This document shows, piece by piece, positions 41,732 to 47,173 of a DNA stretch of 47,173 bases (positions are counted from its first letter, which is position 1; every line of letters begins with the position of its first letter). The notes under the pieces are model-generated. The model made no database searches, was not told the DNA's origin, and worked only from the letters and a program-made list of their open reading frames with translations. The position numbers and the translations under genes are program-made. Source of the stretch: Caldilineales bacterium (GTDB lineage: Bacteria; Chloroflexota; Anaerolineae; JAAEKA01); assembly GCA_025055015.1 (NCBI GenBank), contig JANWYQ010000135.1:1-47173 (forward strand). Reading direction: 5' to 3'.

Positions 41732-42268
41732 ATGCAAATCGGTGAGCTTTCCAACGCCATCGGCACGATCCTGCAGGTGGTGGTGGCGCTGTGCGCCGGC
41801 TTCACGCTGGCGTTTTGGCTGGCTATGGTGATCTGGACGTGGCGCGACATCCGCGCCCGCTCCCGCGACATCTTCGCCGCGCTGCTGGCCATCGTGCTGG
41901 TAGCCGTTTTCCCCGTCCTCGGCCTGTTGCTCTACCTGCTGCTGCGGCCCAAGGAGACCCTGGCCGAGGCCTACGACCGAGCCCTGGAGGAGGAAGCGCT
42001 GCTGCGCAGCATCGAGGAGCGCCTGGTTTGCCCCAACTGTCAGCGGCCGGTGGACGAGCAGTGGCGCTTCTGCGCCTACTGCCACACCCAGATCAAGAAG
42101 GAGTGCCCGGCGTGCGGCCGCCTGCTGGAGCTGGGGTGGACGCTGTGTCCCTACTGCGGCAGTCCGGCCTCGGTGCCTCGCGTCCACAGCGATGGCATGC
42201 TTGAGGGAGAGGTGGTGACGACGAAACAGGCCCAGCTGCCGGTGGCCGACCTTCCCGTGGTCGAGTAG
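41732..42268 (+). CDS. membrane protein with double zinc ribbon
   Basis: 178 aa. Two membrane helices (~10-38, AIGTILQVVVALCAGFTLAF; ~48-72, IFAALLAIVLVAVFPVLGLL) with a short basic loop (RDIRARSRD) put the rest in the cytoplasm. After a helical linker come two zinc ribbons: CPNCQRPVDEQWRFCAYC and CPACGRLLELGWTLCPYC. Phosphatase, kinase-associated and secretion-related proteins carry such DZR modules, but no other domain is present here. It has its own promoter and ends six bases from the convergent MBL gene. The function is unknown. Confidence 0.82.
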   Translation: MQIGELSNAIGTILQVVVALCAGFTLAFWLAMVIWTWRDIRARSRDIFAALLAIVLVAVFPVLGLLLYLLLRPKETLAEAYDRALEEEALLRSIEERLVCPNCQRPVDEQWRFCAYCHTQIKKECPACGRLLELGWTLCPYCGSPASVPRVHSDGMLEGEVVTTKQAQLPVADLPVVE

Positions 42269-42274
42269 CGGGGG

Positions 42275-43162
42275 CTATCCCTGGCTGAAGTAGCGCAGCA
42301 AGCCGGCCACCAACATGGGCGAGGGGGTGATGATCTCGAAGTGGTCCACCAGCTCAGGGCCGGCCCCGTCGGCCTGCGCTTGCTCGGCAACCCACGCCCG
42401 AAAGGCCTCCACGATCTCCTCTGTGGCCATGCCCGCTTGGCGGCGCCGGTCCACGAACTCCGCTGCTCGCTCCAGGTTTCGGCGAACCGTCGCCAGGTGA
42501 TCCTGTGGCGACAGCTCCGCCGGGCCGAAGTGGGTCAACAGGAGCTGATCGGGCCGCAGAGCCGCCAGGCGCTCCAGGCTCCGCCGCCACAGAGGCAGGT
42601 CCACCTCCGGCGGCGGGGTGGGCACCCGCATGTGGCTGCTGCCCGGCAGCCGCACCGCAGCCACGTCCCCGGTGAAGCAGAGGCCGTCCAGCACAAAGGC
42701 CATGTGGTGGTAGGCGTGGCCCGGCGTGTCCACCGCCGTTACCCGATGGCCGGCGGCGAGGACCACATCGCCATCCTTGAGAGCCACCACCTGCTCGGCC
42801 GGCACCGGTAGCGTCTCCCCCCACAGCGGCCCCATGGCGTCCCCGTAGATGCGAGCCGCCGACGCCAGCAGCCGCCGAGGGTCTACCAAGTGCGGCGCGC
42901 CCACGTAGTGCACGTAGACGGTGGCGCCGCTCTCCCGGGCCACCCAGCCCGCCGCGCCGGCGTGGTCCAGGTGGATGTGGGTCACCAGCACCTCGGTCAC
43001 CTGGGCGATCTCGATGCCCAAGCGGGCCAAGCCGGCCTTCAGCGCCGGATAGGAGGAGGCCGGTCCGGTCTCGATCAGCGCCACCCCGCGCGGGCCGCGC
43101 AGCACGTAGCTGGCGATGATCCCCGGTTGGCCCTGGAAATTGACGTCCACGATCTCGATCAT
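42275..43162 (-). CDS. MBL-fold metallohydrolase
   Basis: 295 aa from the ATG at 43162 (MIEIVDVNFQGQPGIIASYV); the track start adds 23 residues that span the promoter. The binuclear metal site is clear: THIHLDHAG (H-x-H-x-D-H), DTPGHAYHHMAF, FTGDVA and a final THFG. A C-terminal helical domain (~210-295) resembles that of glyoxalase II-like and related hydrolases. The substrate is not identifiable. A TATAAT -10 lies at 43196-43201 on the minus strand, but its -35 is poor. Confidence 0.9.
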   Translation of the reverse strand: MIEIVDVNFQGQPGIIASYVLRGPRGVALIETGPASSYPALKAGLARLGIEIAQVTEVLVTHIHLDHAGAAGWVARESGATVYVHYVGAPHLVDPRRLLASAARIYGDAMGPLWGETLPVPAEQVVALKDGDVVLAAGHRVTAVDTPGHAYHHMAFVLDGLCFTGDVAAVRLPGSSHMRVPTPPPEVDLPLWRRSLERLAALRPDQLLLTHFGPAELSPQDHLATVRRNLERAAEFVDRRRQAGMATEEIVEAFRAWVAEQAQADGAGPELVDHFEIITPSPMLVAGLLRYFSQG

Positions 43163-43240
43163 GGCACCCTGTCCCTTTCTGCGAGCGTTGACGCCATTAT
43201 AGCGCACCCATGCCCACCCACGGAAGCGCACACCGACCCC

Positions 43241-43319
43241 GAGTTTCTCCGATCTCCTCCCAGTTCCCCCGAGTTTCTCCAGTTCCCCCTAGTTCCTCCA
43301 GTTCCCCCAGTTCCCTCAG
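43241..43319 (+). repeat. polypyrimidine tandem repeat, ~10-bp period
   Basis: About eight degenerate units such as GAGTTTCTCC, CAGTTCCCCC, AGTTCCCCCT and AGTTCCTCC. Almost only pyrimidines except for an AG pair in each unit. It lies in the 190-base gap between the divergent MBL and PurM-like genes, 34 bases before the latter's ATG. Confidence 0.85.
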
Positions 43320-43352
43320 CCAATCCCCTCCGCCCTCCCACCGAGCGCCCCT

Positions 43353-44375
43353 ATGAACGCCTCCACCATCCTCCCCGCCGGCAAGTTGCCCAACGCGCTG
43401 CTGGATGAGCTGCTACGGCGCTTCCCCAGCCACGACCCACGCCTGATCGTCGGCCCGCAGATGGGCGTAGACGCCGCAGTGATTGACTTCGGCGCTACCT
43501 ACCTGGTGGCTAAGACCGACCCCATCACCTTCGCCACCGACGCCATCGGCTGGTACGCCGTCAACGTCAACGCCAACGACATCGCCGTCATGGGCGGCAC
43601 CCCGCGCTGGTTTCTGGCGACGGCGCTGCTCCCCGAGGGCAAGACCACCCCGGCCCTGGCCGAGGCCATCTACGACCAGCTGGCCGCCGCCTGCGCGGAG
43701 CTGGGGGTGGCGCTGGCAGGCGGGCACACCGAGATCACCGTGGGGCTGGACCGGCCCATCATCGTCGGCGCCATGCTGGGCGAGGTGGAGCCGGCGCGGC
43801 TGGTGCGCTCGTCGGGCGTGCGGCCGGGGGACAGCATTGTGCTGGTGGGCAGCGCAGCCATCGAGGGCACGGCCATCATCGCCCGCGAGCGGGAAAGGGA
43901 GCTGCTGGATCTGGGCTTCGATCCGGCCCTGGTGCGGCGCAGCCAGGCCTTCTTGTACGACCCCGGCATCAGCGTGGTGAGAGCGGCGCGGCTGGCCACG
44001 CAGGCCGCGGCAGTGCACGCCATGCACGATCCCACGGAGGGCGGCCTGGCGACCGGGCTGTGGGAGATGGCCCAGGCCTCGGGCGTTGGGCTGGCCATAG
44101 ACTTCGACGCCGTGCCCGTGGCCCCGGAGACGCAAGCGCTGTGCGACGCCTTCGGGCTGGACCCCCTAGGTGTGATCGCCTCCGGCGCGCTGTTGGTGGC
44201 CCTGGCGGCGGAGGAGGCGCCCCGGCTGCAGGCTGAGCTGGCCGATGCCGGCCTGACGGCCGCCGTGATCGGGCGCGCCGTCGTCCCTGAGGAGGGCCTA
44301 ACCGCGCGGCGCGGCGGCCGACCTACTGCTTTCCCCCGTTTTCCCGTGGACGAGATCGCTCGGCTGTTTGCGTGA
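43353..44375 (+). CDS. AIR synthase (PurM/HypE-like) family protein
   Basis: 340 aa. The N-terminal PurM-like domain has [40 protein letters not shown] and [14 protein letters not shown]. The C-terminal domain has [20 protein letters not shown] and [17 protein letters not shown]. This superfamily uses ATP to activate amide or carbonyl groups (PurM, ThiL, SelD, HypE). The lack of hyp, thi or pur neighbours leaves the reaction open; HypE is the nearest look by the [11 protein letters not shown] motif. The last 53 bases overlap the 3' end of rlmN on the other strand. Confidence 0.88.
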   Translation: MNASTILPAGKLPNALLDELLRRFPSHDPRLIVGPQMGVDAAVIDFGATYLVAKTDPITFATDAIGWYAVNVNANDIAVMGGTPRWFLATALLPEGKTTPALAEAIYDQLAAACAELGVALAGGHTEITVGLDRPIIVGAMLGEVEPARLVRSSGVRPGDSIVLVGSAAIEGTAIIARERERELLDLGFDPALVRRSQAFLYDPGISVVRAARLATQAAAVHAMHDPTEGGLATGLWEMAQASGVGLAIDFDAVPVAPETQALCDAFGLDPLGVIASGALLVALAAEEAPRLQAELADAGLTAAVIGRAVVPEEGLTARRGGRPTAFPRFPVDEIARLFA

Positions 44376-45495
44376 GCGCCTGGGAAGCGGCGGCCGGCTC
44401 TGCGGCGGCCAGGGCGATGCGACGGCCCTGAGCCACGTTGGCCCGCAGCTGGCCGCAGCCGGCGTTGATGTCAATGCCGCGGCGCACCCGCAGGGTGGCG
44501 GGAATGCCATGGCGCTGCAGGGTCGCCAGGAAAGCCTCTGCGTCTGCGCGCCGCGACGGCTGGTAGGGCGAGCCGCTGACCGGGTTGAGGGGGATCAGGT
44601 TCACGTGGCACAACAGGCCCTGGAGCAGGCCGGCCAGCTCCTCGGCCAGGGCCACGCTGTCGTTGATGCCCCGCATCAGCGCGTACTCGAAGGTGATGCG
44701 GCGATGGGTGCGCTCCACGTAGCGCCGGCAGGCGGCCAGCAGCTCGGCGATCGGATAGCGCAGGTTGATGGGCACCAGCCGGCTGCGCAGCGCGTCGTTG
44801 GGCGCGTGTAGGCTCACGGCCAGGTTGATCTGCAGGTCCTCCTGGCTGAAGCGGTCAATGCCCGGCACCAACCCCACGGTGCTCACGGTGATGCGTCGCG
44901 CGCCCATGCCGAACCCCTCTGGGTCGGTCAGGGTGCGCAGAGCCCGCCACAGGTTGTGGTAGTTGGCCAGCGGCTCCCCCATGCCCATGACCACGACGTT
45001 GGTGATCTGTGACTGGCGAGCGGAGGACGACGATCGGTGATCGGCGGCCGATGAACGGTGCTCTGGGGCCCGCAAGAAGCGCTCGAAGAAGTAAACCTGG
45101 GCCACGATCTCGCCGGGGGTCAGGTTGCGCTGGAGGCCCATCTGGCCGGTGGCGCAGAAGGTGCAGCCCATGGCGCAGCCGGCCTGGCTGCTGATGCACA
45201 CGGTGTTGCGCCGCTCGTAGCGCATCAACACCGTCTCGATGAGCTGGCCGTCGTGCAGACGGAAGAGCACCTTGGTGGTGTGGCCGTCGCGGGAGCGGCT
45301 CTCGGCCACCGGGGTCAACAGCTCGATCTGCGCCTCCTCGGCCAGGCGGCGGCGCAGGTCGGCGGGCAGGTCGGTCATCTCCGCCGGGTTGGCAGCCAGC
45401 CGCGCATGCAGCCAGCGGTAGAGCTGATCCCCGCGGTAGGCGGGCTGTCCCCAAGCCGTGGCCTGCTCGCGCAGCTCGGGCTTGGTCAGGTCCAT
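44323..45495 (-). CDS. rlmN: 23S rRNA (adenine-2503-C2) methyltransferase RlmN
   Basis: 390-aa radical-SAM enzyme methylating A2503 of 23S rRNA (and probably A37 of tRNA). The start at 45495 gives [20 protein letters not shown]. The cluster-binding motif is [22 protein letters not shown] and [20 protein letters not shown] are family hallmarks, and the acceptor cysteine is in [11 protein letters not shown]. Between [16 protein letters not shown] and [12 protein letters not shown] there is an extra ~18-residue Ser/Arg/His-rich insert ([18 protein letters not shown]) absent from typical family members. The C-terminal tail is also longer and overlaps the convergent gene. Confidence 0.95.
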   Translation of the reverse strand: MDLTKPELREQATAWGQPAYRGDQLYRWLHARLAANPAEMTDLPADLRRRLAEEAQIELLTPVAESRSRDGHTTKVLFRLHDGQLIETVLMRYERRNTVCISSQAGCAMGCTFCATGQMGLQRNLTPGEIVAQVYFFERFLRAPEHRSSAADHRSSSSARQSQITNVVVMGMGEPLANYHNLWRALRTLTDPEGFGMGARRITVSTVGLVPGIDRFSQEDLQINLAVSLHAPNDALRSRLVPINLRYPIAELLAACRRYVERTHRRITFEYALMRGINDSVALAEELAGLLQGLLCHVNLIPLNPVSGSPYQPSRRADAEAFLATLQRHGIPATLRVRRGIDINAGCGQLRANVAQGRRIALAAAEPAAASQALTQTAERSRPRENGGKQ

Positions 45496-45601
45496 CAGGC
45501 GGATACGTCTTTCTGTCACAGGAGACAACACATCCCTACACCGATGGCGGTTCGCTTCCAGTGATCCAACCACTGTTCGCTGGTGAACGGCGCCCGTTGG
45601 T

Positions 45602-46032
45602 TCAGACGTCTCCCAGCCATTTCACCCAACGCAACGTCTGGCCCACTGCGTTGACCAAGCGTCGGTCAGCAGTCCAGAGCTCACACTCCAATGCCTCCAC
45701 CAGCGCACGGTAATACGCGTCGTAGGCCGTAGGACGACCGAACTGTTCGGCCAGCTCCCAAGCGCGCAAGTTCAGCGGCGCCGACGGAAGCAGGGCAATC
45801 TGTTGCGCGTGCAAGGTGTCGAAGGCTCGCCGGCCGGCTTCTGCGCTGATCAAGCCACGATAAACGTGGTTACGGATCACTGACGTCGCCTCAAAAGCAA
45901 GGTGCTCGGCGCCAGAACTTCGGTATCGGCGTCCAGCCAGGACTGCCACAAGAGGTGAGCGCGATCGCTATCGGCCTCCGCTAATACCAGTTTCAGCACC
46001 AAACTGGCATCAACGCAAACCTGCGATCTCAT
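45602..46032 (-). pseudogene. VapC-like PIN-domain toxin, frameshifted
   Basis: Reading from the ATG at 46032 gives MRSQVCVDASLVLKLVLAEA and continues ...DADTEVLAP, then goes out of frame and stops. The frame of the track ORF 45602-45949 resumes with EHLAFEATSVIRNHVYRGLI. One extra G in GCGCCGAGCACC (near 45901-45912) would join them as VLAPEHLAFEATSV. The joined product, ~143 aa, has all four PIN acidic residues: VDAS, FEATSVIRN, TAYDAYYRALVEA and TADRRL. The ATG overlaps the antitoxin's end by 23 bases. It is either a one-base deletion that kills the RNase toxin or a sequencing error. Confidence 0.85.
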
Positions 46033-46354
46033 CGAGCCGCTCCTCCCTCAACATTGCGATGATATCGGCAGAGTCGGGCAAAGGTTCACCGCAACGCTCG
46101 GCCAGGATCTCTTCGCGCACTGTAGCGGCAGCGGCCAGAGCCCGAATGCGAGTCGCCCGACGCGCTTCGACCTCGTCTTCCATCGTCTCCAACTTGCGCA
46201 GATCCTCCACGCTGATCAAAGCCACCCATGGCCGGCCGCGACGCTGCACAATGACGCGTTCGGCACCGTGAGCCACCTTCGCCATCAGCTCGGAGAACTG
46301 GGCGCGCGCCTCTTTCACACTGACGATCTTGGTGGCACTTCTGTAAGTAGTCAT
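46010..46354 (-). CDS. type II antitoxin, Phd/YefM family
   Basis: 114 aa. The N-terminal DNA-binding fold reads IVSVKEARAQFSELMAKVAH and GAERVIVQRRGRPWVALISV, followed by EDLRKLETMEDE, typical of Phd/YefM. The C-terminal part (~60-114, DSADIIAMLREERLDEIAGL) would bind the toxin. It would repress its own operon and neutralise the downstream PIN toxin, whose gene is frameshifted here, while this gene is intact. No clear Shine-Dalgarno sequence precedes the ATG. Confidence 0.88.
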   Translation of the reverse strand: MTTYRSATKIVSVKEARAQFSELMAKVAHGAERVIVQRRGRPWVALISVEDLRKLETMEDEVEARRATRIRALAAAATVREEILAERCGEPLPDSADIIAMLREERLDEIAGLR

Positions 46355-46483
46355 GATGGTCGTTATTTACAGGCCTTCTTTAACTATTATCACCTTCGTC
46401 ATGGCCCAAGGTACTCTCCGGGAGAACCGGGCGCTGCCTCTGCTCCGTTCGAGGCCAGACTCGGCACTGCCGTCTTGTTCCTT

Positions 46484-47173
46484 CTACTGCTCTAAGCCCC
46501 GCCAAGCCGCCAGCAGGCTGCGCAGGTCCTCGAACACCCAGGTGGGCGGGGGATTGGCGGCAGCGAACTCCGCCGCAGTGCTGACGCCGGTGAGCACGGC
46601 CGCAGTGCGCAGGCCGGCCCGCGCGCCGCCCAGGATGTCGGTCTCATAGCGGTCGCCCACCATCACCGCGTCGGCAGGGTCCACGCCCAGCCGCGCCAGG
46701 GCCCGATGGAAGAAGGCGGGCTGCGGCTTGCCGATCACCGGCGGCTTGACGTCGGTGGCTGCCTCCAGGAATGCCAGCACCGCGCCCGCGCCAGGCTCGA
46801 ACCCTCGCTCGGTGGGCAAGGTGCGGTCGGGGTTGCTGCCGATGAAAGGACAGCCGCGGCGGATGGCCAGGGCCGCCTCGGCCAGCTTGGCGTAGGTGAG
46901 GGTGCGATCCAACCCGGCCACCACCAGCTCCGCCTCTCGATGGTCCTCCACCAAGGTGTAGCCGGCGTCCCTCAGCGCCACCACCAGCCCCGGCTCCCCT
47001 ACCACCAAGACACGACGGCGGTCCGGGTAGTGCTCGCCCAGCCAGTCCACCGTGGCCATGGCCGATGTGAACACCTGGTGCGGGCCGATGGGGATGCCCA
47101 TGGTGGCCACGTGCTCTGCCACCTGCTCTGGGGTGCGGGTGGCGTTGTTGGTGAGGAGCAGGTAGGGCACGCC
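46484..47173 (-). CDS. HAD-IIA (NagD/PGP-like) sugar phosphatase, N-terminus off window
   Basis: At least 229 codons, with the start beyond the right edge. Visible HAD motifs: motif II LLLTNNATRT, the cap-region ELVVAGLDRTLTYAKLAEAA, motif III lysine in VIGKPQPAFFHRALA, and motif IV VMVGDRYETDILGGARAGLR. Motif I (DxDGT) would be just outside the window. Family members dephosphorylate nucleotides, 2-phosphoglycolate or p-nitrophenyl phosphate; the substrate cannot be told. The track start at 47170 is an artefact of the edge. Confidence 0.92.
   Translation of the reverse strand, partial: GVPYLLLTNNATRTPEQVAEHVATMGIPIGPHQVFTSAMATVDWLGEHYPDRRRVLVVGEPGLVVALRDAGYTLVEDHREAELVVAGLDRTLTYAKLAEAALAIRRGCPFIGSNPDRTLPTERGFEPGAGAVLAFLEAATDVKPPVIGKPQPAFFHRALARLGVDPADAVMVGDRYETDILGGARAGLRTAAVLTGVSTAAEFAAANPPPTWVFEDLRSLLAAWRGLEQ

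Noticed and set aside
43241-43319. CRISPR-like short repeats
   Set aside because: Units are contiguous ~10-bp repeats without unique spacers, and there are no cas genes.

Overview
The window is GC-rich bacterial chromosome, most likely from a Chloroflexota (Caldilineae/Anaerolineae-type) organism. That assignment is an inference. It rests on the fused one-chain GlyQS-type glycyl-tRNA synthetase, Pro/Thr-rich lipoprotein linkers, an enlarged SecA, secreted repeat proteins and the rrn layout. The 16S gene at 26149-27643 would settle it. Promoters are strikingly close to the sigma70 consensus (TTGACA-17-TATAAT) throughout. I see no insertion sequence, prophage or CRISPR array.

Layout. 1-8243 (minus): a long co-oriented cluster that starts with pspA and runs through a membrane-anchored solute-binding protein, a solute-binding/VWA fusion and a membrane coiled-coil protein. 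It continues with an orphan LivJ-like lipoprotein, a small membrane protein, a HEAT-repeat protein and a PQQ sugar dehydrogenase lipoprotein cut by the window edge. Several junctions are TGATG or TTGA overlaps. 8244-8779: a gene-free island packed with short perfect hairpins, a 24-nt direct repeat and an ~80-nt imperfect palindrome. 8780-11977 (minus): secA. 12254-13564 (plus): an MFS transporter with its own promoter. 13565-14198: a possible small gene bracketed by a promoter and a terminator. 14199-17306 (minus): glyQS, preceded by a ~270-nt leader that ends in an intrinsic terminator 25 nt before the start codon. 17662-22166 (minus): glmU, corC-like, cdd, recO and a lipoprotein gene; glmU also has a terminator in its leader.

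22452-27643 (minus): a complete rRNA operon, 16S - tRNA-Ile(GAT) - 23S - 5S, with very long processing stems, a terminator-like hairpin in the 16S-23S spacer and a strong terminator after 5S. Two near-consensus promoters lie upstream. The distal one is followed by an intrinsic terminator before the proximal one, which suggests a separate ~100-nt RNA. 28249-30937 (minus): the classical dnaX-ybaB-recR operon. 31078-32904 (plus): an ABC-2 exporter pair, apparently leaderless. 32939-34614 (minus): a zinc-ribbon protein and an NfeD/ClpP-class membrane protease. 34806-36308 (minus): a secreted four-repeat protein with its own terminator, promoter and operator-like palindrome. 36560-37972 (minus): a polyprenyl-phosphate sugar transferase. 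38235-42268 (plus): a ribosomal protein S1 homologue, FtsK/SpoIIIE and a double zinc-ribbon membrane protein. 42275-43162 (minus): an MBL-fold hydrolase. 43353-44375 (plus): a PurM/AIR-synthase-like protein, preceded by a ~10-bp-period polypyrimidine repeat. 44323-45495 (minus): rlmN. 45602-46354 (minus): a Phd-type antitoxin and a frameshifted PIN-domain toxin. 46484-47173 (minus): a HAD-IIA phosphatase cut by the right edge.

Most genes are housekeeping (secretion, translation, recombination, cell wall, chromosome segregation). The less ordinary parts are the pspA/SBP/VWA cluster, the hairpin island, the terminator-bearing leaders, the putative RNA upstream of the rrn operon, and the broken toxin.
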